Numbered from the stretch's first letter, positions 34,097-42,531 are shown. The stretch is 64,000 bases of DNA from Sporobacter sp963675425 (GCA_963675425.1 OY776214.1:4526001-4590000); one strand, 5' to 3'. Notes: generated by a model from the letters alone, not told the origin. Numbers and translations are program-made.

Positions 34097-34825
34097 ATGC
34101 ATGATATTACGCCCATAAAAAAGAGCGATCAGAGCTATGTCACCGACCAGGTTTTCAAGGCTCTAAAAACGAAACTTGAGAGCATGGAGTGGCTCCCCGG
34201 CGACCGCCTGCCGTCAGAAAATTACTTGGCGGAAAGCTTCGGCGTGAGCCGCATGTCGGTGCGTACGGCATTGCAAAAGCTTAGCGCGCTGGGTATGGTG
34301 GAAACAAAAAACGGCGGCGGTACTTATATTAAAAAGTTTGATTTATCAAAAATGATTGATCACGTCTCAGGAATTATGGCTAATAACATTACGTATGAGG
34401 ATATCAGCACATTTCGGAACGTCGTGGAAATCACATCTTTCAACTTGCTGCGTGGCAAGAAAATTAATACGCAGGATATTACCGTATTGGAAAAATACTG
34501 CAGCCGTATGGAAAAAGCGGCTCAGCAAAAAAATCTTGTTAATTTCTCCAAAGAAGATTATGAGTTCCATTTCCAGATATGCAAGATGGGTGGAAACGGA
34601 CTTTTTATATATTCATACGAAATGTCTAAAATGATCATTATAGAATACTTCAAGAAGCATTACGATCCAAGGGTGTTTAATAAGGAAACGGGCTATATCC
34701 ACGGCCCTGATTATGATTATTATAGTAATTGCATTTCGAGACACCACGCAATAATCGAAGCACTCAAAAATGCAGATATTGACGAATGCATACGCCTGAC
34801 GAATCAACTTACAGCTCACGGATAA
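34097..34825 (+). CDS. GntR-family regulator with FCD domain (FadR subfamily)
   Basis: A 242-residue DNA-binding regulator. The winged helix is at about 15-80 (VFKALKTKLESMEWLPGDRLPSE, VSRMSVRTALQKLSALGMVETKNGGGTYI). An all-helical FCD ligand domain follows, with FRNVVEITSFNL and a metal/ligand-type His set ending SRHHAIIEALKN. FCD regulators usually respond to organic or sugar acids and bind sites with GT-N3-AC in the centre; the CTGTATTACAG palindromes here contain GTATTAC. It sits in the middle of the enolase-superfamily genes and is the natural candidate to control them. AGAGG lies upstream of the ATG. Confidence 0.92.
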   Translation: MHDITPIKKSDQSYVTDQVFKALKTKLESMEWLPGDRLPSENYLAESFGVSRMSVRTALQKLSALGMVETKNGGGTYIKKFDLSKMIDHVSGIMANNITYEDISTFRNVVEITSFNLLRGKKINTQDITVLEKYCSRMEKAAQQKNLVNFSKEDYEFHFQICKMGGNGLFIYSYEMSKMIIIEYFKKHYDPRVFNKETGYIHGPDYDYYSNCISRHHAIIEALKNADIDECIRLTNQLTAHG

Positions 34826-35082
34826 ACTATAGCTCCCCCCACCTAACCGCTCGATCCGGCTTGAATAACCGCAACAGGTTATCCCGCTCCTCGAACAGAC
34901 ATCGGCACATGGCTGTCGCAGTTCCGGTTATAGCATTATTCCTTATAACCCGCATAACCTAGTGCGCTGATTTAACATGGTCGCCACAAAAGTAGAGATA
35001 TAAAGCACGGATTCTGTAAGCCGGGATATCGGCCGGCAGAATCCTTCTTGTGCTCAACGCCCTTCTAAATGTCAGAAGGCTT

Positions 35083-35097
35083 ATCTGTATTACAGAT
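35083..35097. promoter_or_regulatory. CTGTAWTACAG operator, perfect arms
   Basis: ATCTGTATTACAGAT lies about 105 bases before the -35 box of the enzyme 3 promoter; with the site at 35234 it could form a repression loop. Confidence 0.65.
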
Positions 35098-35188
35098 ATT
35101 CATCTGATATTGCTTCATTATAAGCGAAGAGTGTGTGTCGTAACATACTTTCAATAAATGAAATTTCCATAATTGCAACCTATAACTA

Positions 35189-35218
35189 TTGACAACAACA
35201 GATGTGTAGCTTTATAGT
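35189..35218 (+). promoter_or_regulatory. Promoter of the enzyme 3 operon
   Basis: Perfect TTGACA (35189-35194) and TATAGT (35213-35218) with an 18-base spacer, 54 bases upstream of the ATG at 35273. Confidence 0.75.
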
Positions 35219-35233
35219 AATAGCAAAGCAAAC

Positions 35234-35244
35234 CTGTCATACAG
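35234..35244. promoter_or_regulatory. CTGTAWTACAG-like operator, enzyme 3 promoter
   Basis: CTGTCATACAG lies 16-26 bases downstream of the -10 box, the same position as at the importer and enzyme 2 promoters. Confidence 0.6.
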
Positions 35245-35272
35245 CATTACGGTGCCGAAAGGATCTTAGAGC

Positions 35273-36454
35273 ATGAAAATAACAAGAATTGAGGTTTTTC
35301 AGTTCCGCAGTGACGAAAAGATTAATTTCAAGCCGGTCGGTTGCCGGATTTACACGGACGAAGGCCTGTATGGCGATGGAGAGGCCGCCTTGTCTTACGG
35401 TGTCGCCAAAACGGCAGCCGTAGGTATGATCCGGGATTTAGCACAGCTTGTTATAGGTATGAACCCGCTGGACAATGAAATAATCTGGGACAAGCTGCAT
35501 AAATCAACGTTTTGGGGTCAAAACGGCGGACCGGTAATTTTCGCAGGCATGTCGGCCATTGATATGGCTCTTTGGGATATAAAAGGCAAATATTTCAATG
35601 CACCCCTGTATTGTCTGCTGGGTGGAAAACGCAATGTGAAACTGCGCACTTATGCAAGCCAAATCCAGGTTGGCTGGGGAGATTTGGCCCGGCCCATGGT
35701 TACGCCGCAGGATTATGCCGAGGCTGCAAAAATATGCATTAAAGAAGGCTATGACGCCCTCAAGGCAGACTTCTTGTCTTTTGATGGCGCCGGTAACAAA
35801 ATACCTTACGAAAAATGCATGTGTAAACTGAAATCAGAACTGCTTAATATGGCTCTGGATCGACTGGCTGCCGTGCGGGACGCAGTTGGGCCGGCTGTGG
35901 ACATTATTATCGAAAATCATTCTAATTTGGACGCATTATCCGCAATACAATACGCCCTTGCAGCGGAGAAATTCAATATTTTGTATTTCGAGGAGCCAAA
36001 CACGCCTTCGCCGAAAACGTTAAAGTACATATCCGAAAACATAAATATTCCGATAGCAAACGGCGAGCGTATTTACTCGCGTTGGCAGTACGCCCCGTAT
36101 TTCGAAGATATGTCGATTCAGATCGCGCAACCGGATCTCGGGACATGCGGCGGCGTTACGGAAGGCAAAAAGATCTGTGATATGGCGCATACATATGATA
36201 TAGCCGTTCAGCTTCACGCGTGCGGCAGCCCGATGAGTTCTACCGCGGCGCTGCATCTCGAATCGGTGATTCCCAACTTTATAATCCACGAGCATCACTT
36301 TTGCTTCACGAGACGCAGTAATATAGAGCTTTGTATAAACGATTATCAGCCCAAAAATGGTCAATTTGATATTCCGGAACGGCCGGGTATTGGCAACGAA
36401 TGGTCAGAAAAAGCAATAGCAGAGTCCGAAAGATTCATTATCGAAGCCAATTAG
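35273..36454 (+). CDS. Enolase-superfamily (MR/MLE) acid-sugar dehydratase-like enzyme 3
   Basis: A 393-residue enzyme closely similar to enzyme 1 throughout: the N termini share VGCRIYTDEG-type residues, WDKLHKSTFWGQNGGPV, IDMALWDI, then the catalytic IIENHSNLD, YFEEPNTPSPK, ANGERI and QLHACGSP. It is nearer to enzyme 1 than to enzyme 2 and probably arose by duplication. The metal ligands and the candidate catalytic His are all kept. It opens an operon with the C_GCAxxG_C_C and DUF169 genes. Confidence 0.88.
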   Translation: MKITRIEVFQFRSDEKINFKPVGCRIYTDEGLYGDGEAALSYGVAKTAAVGMIRDLAQLVIGMNPLDNEIIWDKLHKSTFWGQNGGPVIFAGMSAIDMALWDIKGKYFNAPLYCLLGGKRNVKLRTYASQIQVGWGDLARPMVTPQDYAEAAKICIKEGYDALKADFLSFDGAGNKIPYEKCMCKLKSELLNMALDRLAAVRDAVGPAVDIIIENHSNLDALSAIQYALAAEKFNILYFEEPNTPSPKTLKYISENINIPIANGERIYSRWQYAPYFEDMSIQIAQPDLGTCGGVTEGKKICDMAHTYDIAVQLHACGSPMSSTAALHLESVIPNFIIHEHHFCFTRRSNIELCINDYQPKNGQFDIPERPGIGNEWSEKAIAESERFIIEAN

Positions 36455-36500
36455 CTTCAGCGCGTTGCTAAAATACGCTAATTTATTTGGAGGTTAGAAA

Positions 36501-37010
36501 ATGACAAAGAACGAGAAGATCGAAAAAGCTGTACAAGCTGCTAAAGATGCCCAAATTAATGATGATGTTTGTGCAAGGAGCGTTCTTGTTGGTCTCAAGA
36601 CCGTCTTCGACAAGATACCCGAGGAGATGGTGACCGCCGCAATGTCACTCGCCGGCGGAACGGGAAGCGCCTCGGGTTCCTGCGGCGCGTATTGCTGTGG
36701 CCTGATGGCTGTAGGCCTGTATTATAATGCTCCGGTGGCGGAGGAACGCGCTAATCCGGAACTCAAGAAAATTGGCTCCGCCAAATTCACGGAATATCGC
36801 GACCGGTTTCACAAGGAGATGGGTACGATCATGTGCCCGGATATCCACGAAAAAGTGTTTGGTCGGCGGTTTAAGCTCTATGAGCAGGCTGATCACGAAG
36901 CGTTTCTGTCTTTGCCAGGACATAATGTCAAATGCGCCGAAGTCGTCGGTGTAGCGGCCAGAATCGCCGCTGAGATGATTCTGGAAAAGGAGGAAGACAC
37001 AACAGTATGA
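36501..37010 (+). CDS. C_GCAxxG_C_C-type redox-associated protein
   Basis: A 169-residue protein with scattered conserved Cys: DDVCARSVL, GGTGSASGSCGAYCCGLMAVG, TIMCPDIHEKVFGR, and NVKCAEVVGVAARIAAEMI. This matches the C_GCAxxG_C_C family, proteins of unknown role often encoded near oxidoreductases and thought to bind a metal or Fe-S cluster. GGAGG lies upstream of the ATG; the stop overlaps the next start (ATGA). Placed after an enolase-superfamily enzyme, it may accompany catabolism of the same compound. Confidence 0.8.
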   Translation: MTKNEKIEKAVQAAKDAQINDDVCARSVLVGLKTVFDKIPEEMVTAAMSLAGGTGSASGSCGAYCCGLMAVGLYYNAPVAEERANPELKKIGSAKFTEYRDRFHKEMGTIMCPDIHEKVFGRRFKLYEQADHEAFLSLPGHNVKCAEVVGVAARIAAEMILEKEEDTTV

Positions 37011-37819
37011 ATATGGTTGAGAATAATTCATCATACAGCCAAGGGCTACGCGAAATGCTGCTGCTACGGTACGAGCCGATTGCCATTAAGCTGATCAGTG
37101 ATGAAAAAGATATCCCGGCAGACGCCATCCATCCCATGCGCGATTTAAATAAGCACATGGCGCTTTGTCAGGCGTTCGCGATGACCCGGCGGAACAAAAA
37201 GACAATCTATATGGACAAAACCTCGGAATGGTGCTGGAATCCGCTTATAGGCTTCGGTTTTGTTGATGGGCAGCCGGGGTCCAAAGCGTTTGATGTTGTC
37301 TGCAAAAACCTCGGTATAGCGGATGAAAAAGCGGCGAAGGAATTCTTTGCCGAATTTCCAACGCTGCCGAAAGGGTCCTATATTGGAATTGTTACAGCGC
37401 CGCTGAGCAACTGTACTTACAAACCGGATATCGTTTTAATTTACTGTAATAACGCCCAACTCCGCAGCCTTCTATGGGCGATAAAAAATGTGACCGGGAA
37501 GATCGTGAATACCAATATGGACGCGATTGATTCCTGTGTTTACGCCTGTATCCCAACCATAAAGACAGGAGAATACCGGGTGACAATCCCCGATGTCGGC
37601 GAGTACGAACGCGCCTCAGCAGATGAGAACGAGATTATACTGTCTGTTCCGGGCGAGAAGATAGAAGAGCTACTGCAAGGCCTTCACTCTTTTTATGACC
37701 GAGGTATGGGATATGCGCAGCTGTCCAAAGAGATGCAGCTGGACTTTACGCGGCCGCCTTTCTATAACGAGCTTTTTGACATTTGGGGGCTGGATCAAGG
37801 GGAAAACTGGACGAGATAG
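37007..37819 (+). CDS. DUF169 protein
   Basis: A 270-residue protein starting at an ATG that overlaps the previous stop. It has LLLRYEPIAIKLISDEKDIP near the N terminus, CQAFAMTRRNKKTIYMDK, and GSYIGIVTAPLSN, the recurring landmarks of DUF169 (ArCR-like, often with conserved Cys). The function is not established; members occur in anaerobes and archaea near redox enzymes. Translation is likely coupled to the C_GCAxxG_C_C gene, so the two probably act together. Confidence 0.8.
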   Translation: MNMVENNSSYSQGLREMLLLRYEPIAIKLISDEKDIPADAIHPMRDLNKHMALCQAFAMTRRNKKTIYMDKTSEWCWNPLIGFGFVDGQPGSKAFDVVCKNLGIADEKAAKEFFAEFPTLPKGSYIGIVTAPLSNCTYKPDIVLIYCNNAQLRSLLWAIKNVTGKIVNTNMDAIDSCVYACIPTIKTGEYRVTIPDVGEYERASADENEIILSVPGEKIEELLQGLHSFYDRGMGYAQLSKEMQLDFTRPPFYNELFDIWGLDQGENWTR

Positions 37820-37896
37820 ACCGCCCAATCACATTCAATTCTATAAATATTATTGTACCATGCGGGCCTTGGCAGTACTGCAAGACGCCGCCAAAA

Positions 37897-37971
37897 TGCC
37901 GAAAACATGTGTTTTCGGCACTTCAGGCTGTAGACAAAGCCGCTTTCGGGTTCGCCCCGAAAGCGGCTTTG
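37897..37971. repeat. Tandem hairpins with dispersed 21-bp repeat
   Basis: Hairpin 1 is a perfect 11-bp stem (37897-37907 and 37910-37920). Hairpin 2 is a 16-bp stem (37935-37950 and 37956-37971) with a TTCG loop. The 21 bases at 37927-37947 recur exactly at 56478-56498. The element follows the DUF169 gene and may end its transcript. Confidence 0.8.
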
Positions 37972-38325
37972 AGCAAATTCGGCAACGAAACAAAGAAATA
38001 TGTGATAAATGAAGAATTTGGGAAGAATCCCCACTGGCCTTTCCAGCGTAACTTTGATTTAAGCATGGTGAGCGCGGCTTTCCATCCACGCTTTTCCAAA
38101 CAGCTGACGCGCAAAAGAGGGCGTTTGAATATGGTAAGAAAATTGCCAGTTTAATAACAGATACCTAATCAACAGAGAATTTTATATAACATATCGGTTA
38201 ATCAGCTGATTCTAAAATATGAAACTGGAGCCCAGGCAGCTATTAATGCTAGCTTAATTTGATCAGCAGTACTCTATCGAATACCGCAAAATAAAGTTAT
38301 TCAAGCGCCTGATCTTGCATTGCAA

Positions 38326-38361
38326 ATTAACCACAAAACCTTCTTTAGTATTGTGGTTAAT
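38326..38361. terminator. Hairpin after the hydrogenase operon
   Basis: An 11-bp stem (ATTAACCACAA at 38326-38336, TTGTGGTTAAT at 38351-38361) lies 34 bases beyond the stop of the last minus-strand gene. Confidence 0.55.
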
Positions 38362-38394
38362 TACTTATTTATAGATATGATTTATCTTCTATTG

Positions 38395-39477
38395 CTAAAA
38401 ACACTCTTCAAAAGAGTGACTTGGGAAATAGTCATTTAACTCAAGTATATAATCAAAAATTGCAAAAAGATACATCTGTTCGCTATCACTTATCTCCGCA
38501 TCTACATTATGTATATCAATCATATAATGAGAATCTGGTTTTTTAGAACGGCCGCCCACTCCATTGCTGCAACCGCCAATGCAGTTCAGCGCATCAAGCA
38601 GTACCGGAAAACTCATGTTTTTTTCTCTCGTAACTAAGTCGAGATAGTTGTATACGTCACTTTGGCTTTTTGTATTTTCAAGTTTAATTCGTGAATCAAT
38701 AAAGCCAATGCAGCCCATTAATCGCATAGTGGTCTCGGGACGACCAACTAATGTCATATGTGCTTGACCTGATGCGACAGTAATATCGTCAAATTCAAAG
38801 TCATCCTCCGGAATAGAAATGCCGTATGCTTTCAGGTAATCTGCCAGTCTTTGAAACGTTACATTGTAACTCACACTATTCGATTTCTTGAATTCATCAG
38901 CCTTGGCGGGACAGGGGGTTAGCGCGGCGATTTTCTCCGGCAACTTAAGGGTTTTCTTTAAATATACAGCCGTGCATAATATCGGACTTAAAACCGGCGA
39001 GAGCTTATCGAGCAATTCTGGACAGTATTTTTCAATATACCTAACGATGGGCGGGCAGGGTTGTGTTATCAGCGCTGCTTGATTATTTCGCTCAATAAAT
39101 CTTAAATGGGCCCATGTGCAAATCTTAATACCAAGCGAGACATTCACAGTGGTGGATACACCCCGGGTTTTGAGCCAGGCCAGAATCCCTTTCCAATTCG
39201 AGAAATTGGTAATGAAAGCTGGTGCTACAATTAGGGCAATTGGCTCTCCCTTTTCGAGATCATCAAAAAACAGCTCTGTGTCATCATTATAGTAACGTGC
39301 ATTATATGGGCAAGCTCTCAGACAAGCACCGCAAGCAATGCATTTCTGAGAGTCAATACGTATTTTCTGTACACCGTTGTCGACAGAGATAATATTTGCT
39401 TCTCCCACAGGGCATACGCCGACGCATTTGAAACAGCCCCGGCATTTGTCTTCGTCAGTATTTATTATCTGCTTCAT
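38395..39477 (-). CDS. Two-[4Fe-4S] ferredoxin with [FeFe]-hydrogenase-like C-terminal domain
   Basis: A 360-residue protein. Residues 10-60 hold two ferredoxin motifs, CRGCFKCVGVCP and CIACGACLRACP. The rest is like the large C-terminal domain of [FeFe] hydrogenases: TQPCPPIVRYI, LTPCPAKADEF and LNCIGGCSNGVG match the three H-cluster segments (TSCCP, MPCTAKK, CxGGC), with three of the four usual Cys present in that reading. It therefore resembles HydS/group-D-like or ancillary [FeFe] proteins, for which hydrogen catalysis is not assured. It is the last gene of the [NiFe] operon and probably passes electrons between the hydrogenase and a carrier or senses H2. Confidence 0.82.
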   Translation of the reverse strand: MKQIINTDEDKCRGCFKCVGVCPVGEANIISVDNGVQKIRIDSQKCIACGACLRACPYNARYYNDDTELFFDDLEKGEPIALIVAPAFITNFSNWKGILAWLKTRGVSTTVNVSLGIKICTWAHLRFIERNNQAALITQPCPPIVRYIEKYCPELLDKLSPVLSPILCTAVYLKKTLKLPEKIAALTPCPAKADEFKKSNSVSYNVTFQRLADYLKAYGISIPEDDFEFDDITVASGQAHMTLVGRPETTMRLMGCIGFIDSRIKLENTKSQSDVYNYLDLVTREKNMSFPVLLDALNCIGGCSNGVGGRSKKPDSHYMIDIHNVDAEISDSEQMYLFAIFDYILELNDYFPSHSFEECF

Positions 39478-39499
39478 AAGTGCCTTTCACTGTCGCAAA

Positions 39500-39766
39500 T
39501 CACACCTGATTATCACTTGAGTCACCGTCAATACTGGTTATTACCGCCGTTAGCTTCTCGAAGGGCTGATAATCAACATGTACGTCCGTCCAGATTCCGA
39601 ACAATTGGCTGTCCCGGTCGTTTAGATGCTCAATGAGGAGCGATTCGGTAATATGACTGCCTTCATCCACCTCAACGTGTAGCTCGTTGACCTTAACAAT
39701 TGAGTTTCGACGGCAGATTTCGGCAATCGATTCGTAGATTTTTTCAATCAGGTGGGTATCATGCAC
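39500..39766 (-). CDS. HypA-like nickel chaperone without the zinc site
   Basis: An 88-residue protein. It starts MHDTHLIEKIYESIAEICRR, matching HypA, whose first residues MHE/MHD bind nickel, and continues with a beta strand NELHVEVDEG. Standard HypA is 113-117 residues and has two CxxC pairs forming a zinc site; here the chain ends at 88 with a single Cys (residue 18) and no CxxC. It overlaps the protease gene by a few bases. It may be a specialised nickel-delivery partner for this hydrogenase, or a remnant. No other hyp genes are in the window. Confidence 0.65.
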   Translation of the reverse strand: MHDTHLIEKIYESIAEICRRNSIVKVNELHVEVDEGSHITESLLIEHLNDRDSQLFGIWTDVHVDYQPFEKLTAVITSIDGDSSDNQV

Positions 39767-40223
39767 GTGTCGCCGCCTCCTTCATTTCCAATATCGCATT
39801 AAACACATCATTACAAATCTGATCGAACAGATCCCGGAGTTCTTTGCTCAGATCAAAGCCAAAACCAATCTCTGATGCTTCAATACCGATGAAGTAGCCG
39901 TGTATGTCCGGATAATTCAACGGCAAAGCATCAAACAGACTAAAATCATGCTGCGAATGAAGTTTACTACGGCTTTTTTTGGCATCCTGCAATGGAACGA
40001 TTTCAATACTTCCCGGTTCTTTCTCCTGCATCATAGAATCAACAATGACTAGAAAATCGTCCGGTAGTATTTCATCCAGGCAGTATTGGACGTCCGTCTC
40101 TCCAATTATTATGGCAATATCATGTTCCTGCAGTTCAATTTTTATGGCATTGGCGACTCTTGCACCGATACCATCATCCATCATAATCAAGTTACCGATA
40201 CCGACCACGAGCATTCTCTTCAT
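39759..40223 (-). CDS. [NiFe] hydrogenase maturation protease (HyaD/HycI family)
   Basis: Cuts the C-terminal tail of the large subunit after nickel insertion. The 154 residues begin VVGIGNLIMMDDGIGARVANAI, the family GN-x-DDGxG motif whose Asp binds nickel, followed by FLVIVDSMMQEKEPGSIEIVP. The ATG overlaps the large-subunit stop (ATGA), with AAGG upstream. Its substrate should be the large subunit directly upstream, which still carries a C-terminal extension after the conserved His. Confidence 0.9.
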   Translation of the reverse strand: MKRMLVVGIGNLIMMDDGIGARVANAIKIELQEHDIAIIIGETDVQYCLDEILPDDFLVIVDSMMQEKEPGSIEIVPLQDAKKSRSKLHSQHDFSLFDALPLNYPDIHGYFIGIEASEIGFGFDLSKELRDLFDQICNDVFNAILEMKEAATRA

Positions 40224-41638
40224 GGCACAACCTTAATGGATTTGACGAGATTGCCCTTGGAATACACATGCGTAGCACAGGAGACACAGGGATCGAAGGA
40301 CCGAATGATTCTCCCCAGCTCAACCGGACTGTCAACGTCATCGATGCCTGTGCCGATCAGTGCCCGCTCGCAGGGGCCCGGCAGATTATCCTGGCCGCGC
40401 GTTGAAAGATTCCACGTTGACGGCGTGATGATCTGATAAAGTGAAATAACGCCGTTTTCGATCTTCAGCCAGTGCCCCAGGGCACCTCGTGTTGTATCGG
40501 TTAACCCCGCGCCGTATGCGCTTTGCGGAACCTCATATTCCCTTTGAACATCAATACCCAGAGCGAGATTGTTTAAGAGTGTCAAAATGATATCTGTCAG
40601 CTTCTTCGCTTCCAGTACCCGCGCCAGTGTCCGGTCCATGGTTGAAATGCCATTTCTGTAGTCGCCGCAAAGCCACATTCTCGCCAGCGGACCGACTTCA
40701 TAAGGAATCCCACCGTATCTCGGCGCTTTGACCCAGGAGTAACCGCCGCTTTTGTTCATATCAGGTTCGGGTACGGTTTCCATGGGGGTATAGGTCTCTT
40801 TTTTTGCTGCATACCACGAAGAATGGATGTTTTCAGTAATCTCATCAGGGTTAAATGCGCGTAATACACCGTTGCTGTAAACCAAGGGATCGACAAACAG
40901 TGTTCCGAGTTTTTCATACCGGTCAAAGCAGCCGTAGCTTAATAGGTTGCCGTAGCCCTGTCCGTTTTCAAAGTAATCCTTGTAGTATTCCGCAATTATG
41001 TATGCGTCGGGGATCATTTTGCTGATGATAAATTGTCTGATACCCTGCGCAAGTGTTTTAAGGTTAGTAACGTTTTCGATTGTCGCCTGTGACGTCGCCC
41101 CGCCGATGAATACCCCATGGTTATGGGGCGCTTTACCCCCCAGAATTGCCAACATTTCATGTGCATTTCGGCTAAACACTAGCGAGTCGAAGTAGTGCTG
41201 CACAAGCAGGTCATTTTTCTCCTTCGGCAGCCTGTAATCGTTATGATCCGTTTCAAAAAGCGTATTGCCCTCAGGGAGCATGATGAAATCCGGCAGCGTG
41301 TACTGATAAAAATGCCGGATATGATTCTGTAAAAACTCGCAGGCATGGATGACATCCCGCAGATATCTGCCTTGCGGAGAGACAACGATACCCAGGGCAT
41401 CCTCAAGGGCAAGGGAGGACGCAATGGAGTGCGCCGTTGAACAGATGCCGCAAATCCGCTGGGTGAAATACACGGCGTCCAAGGGGTTTCGCCCCTCCAG
41501 CATTTTCTCAAAGCCTCGAAACAGCAGTCCTTCCGTTCTGGCATCCATCACCAGGTTGTTGTCGATAACAGCGTCGATTTCCAGAAATCCGCTGATCCGA
41601 GTAACCGGGTTAATAACTACGCGTTTCGTTTCAGTCAC
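40220..41638 (-). CDS. [NiFe] hydrogenase large subunit
   Basis: A 472-residue catalytic subunit. The nickel-iron site Cys pairs are C63/C66 in RICGICSTAH and C451/C454 in DPCVSCATH; a 15-residue tail follows His457 and is the expected protease target. The DPCxSCATH form is also found in group 2-like uptake enzymes. The GTG start overlaps the small-subunit stop. Length and motifs are complete, so the enzyme should be active if matured. It works with the small subunit at 41635 and probably with the cytochrome b5-like protein. Confidence 0.95.
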   Translation of the reverse strand: MTETKRVVINPVTRISGFLEIDAVIDNNLVMDARTEGLLFRGFEKMLEGRNPLDAVYFTQRICGICSTAHSIASSLALEDALGIVVSPQGRYLRDVIHACEFLQNHIRHFYQYTLPDFIMLPEGNTLFETDHNDYRLPKEKNDLLVQHYFDSLVFSRNAHEMLAILGGKAPHNHGVFIGGATSQATIENVTNLKTLAQGIRQFIISKMIPDAYIIAEYYKDYFENGQGYGNLLSYGCFDRYEKLGTLFVDPLVYSNGVLRAFNPDEITENIHSSWYAAKKETYTPMETVPEPDMNKSGGYSWVKAPRYGGIPYEVGPLARMWLCGDYRNGISTMDRTLARVLEAKKLTDIILTLLNNLALGIDVQREYEVPQSAYGAGLTDTTRGALGHWLKIENGVISLYQIITPSTWNLSTRGQDNLPGPCERALIGTGIDDVDSPVELGRIIRSFDPCVSCATHVYSKGNLVKSIKVVP

Positions 41639-42531
41639 TCCTTTCGGGTCGTGTCATAGCTGATAAAGGGCTCCATCTTGTCCGGGAATCCAAACATGGC
41701 GCAGCCGATGCACGGCGAGTTATCGCCGATGGGCCAGTTAACCCGGTCGTTCCACTTCCGAATCGGGCAATCCACCCTCGTTACAGGCCCCCGGCACCCC
41801 AGCTTGAACATACAGGTCTTTTCGCCGAGCCGAGACGCAAATACCCCTTGATCAAAAAACGGCCTGCGGGGGCAGATGTCATGGATCAAGGTGCTGTAGA
41901 ACATAAGCGGCCTGTTACTTGAATCCAAGGCCGGTTCGCCGAACAGCAGGATGTATGCAAGCGTTCCCAAAAACCAGTCCGGGTGACAAGGGCACCCCGG
42001 CAGCCGGATAACCTTTCTCTTAAGCAGACTTTGAATTGGTACGCAGTCCGCCGGATTTGGCCGCGCCGCAGAGATTCCGCCGCTTGACGCACAGGTTCCT
42101 ACCGCGACGACATACGCTGCCTTTTCACCGAGCTTTTTAATGGCGTCAAGAGCTGTTACTGGCTGGCCCTGATATCTGCCAATAATGTTATATAGCCCGT
42201 TGTTTTTTGTTGAGACAGCCCCCTCGACGGCTAAAACGAAGTCACTGCCAAGCACCCCGAAAAGCTTTTCCATGGCAAGCTCACCTTCGGCAGCCATCAG
42301 GCTATTATCATAAATAAAGTTGACCATCTGTGTGGCAAGCTGCTTGAAATTGGGATCAGCCCCGTCCAGGAGAGATATAATATTGCCCGAGCATCCGGTG
42401 AGCTCGAGCCATATCAGATTGCCTTTTTCGATTTTCTTTTGGTTGATGGCGTCAATCGCCTTATGTACAAGCACGGAAGCTGTTTCCAGCCTCATTTTTA
42501 TGTTTGTACAGTTGTTATTCATGTCGCTCAT
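41635..42531 (-). CDS. [NiFe] hydrogenase small subunit, cytoplasmic
   Basis: A 298-residue electron-transfer subunit. The start is the ATG at 42531, which overlaps the stop of the cytochrome b5-like gene; the longer in-frame extension is not coding. There is no Tat signal, so the enzyme is cytoplasmic. Near the N terminus WLELTGCSGNIISLL has Cys47 but Asn where the second proximal-cluster Cys usually sits (CxxC). This CSGN form is known from group 2 (HupS/Huc) small subunits. The remaining clusters can be supplied by the later Cys in LPGCPCHPDW, CMFKLGCRG, and CPIRKWN...CIGC. The cofactor type is inferred. Confidence 0.92.
   Translation of the reverse strand: MSDMNNNCTNIKMRLETASVLVHKAIDAINQKKIEKGNLIWLELTGCSGNIISLLDGADPNFKQLATQMVNFIYDNSLMAAEGELAMEKLFGVLGSDFVLAVEGAVSTKNNGLYNIIGRYQGQPVTALDAIKKLGEKAAYVVAVGTCASSGGISAARPNPADCVPIQSLLKRKVIRLPGCPCHPDWFLGTLAYILLFGEPALDSSNRPLMFYSTLIHDICPRRPFFDQGVFASRLGEKTCMFKLGCRGPVTRVDCPIRKWNDRVNWPIGDNSPCIGCAMFGFPDKMEPFISYDTTRKE

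Larger units (their letters stand above)
34826..35272. other. Intergenic region with terminator-like fold, operators and promoter
   Basis: After the GntR stop there is an interrupted hairpin (GGATTCTG at 35009-35016 with CAGAATCC at 35037-35044), then a palindrome at 35083-35097, the enzyme 3 promoter and a second operator. No gene was seen. Confidence 0.6.
37820..38394. other. Convergent intergenic region with repeats
   Basis: Holds the tandem hairpin at 37897-37971 and a hairpin at 38326-38361. Between them a plus-strand open stretch (about 37980-38154, with NPHWPFQRNFDLSM) resembles no family and has no ribosome binding site; it may be decayed coding sequence. Confidence 0.55.

Noticed and set aside
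37980..38154. Open stretch containing NPHWPFQRNFDLSM, possibly a C-terminal relic
   Set aside because: I could not match it to any family by eye and it has no start signals, so it is only mentioned in the gap description.
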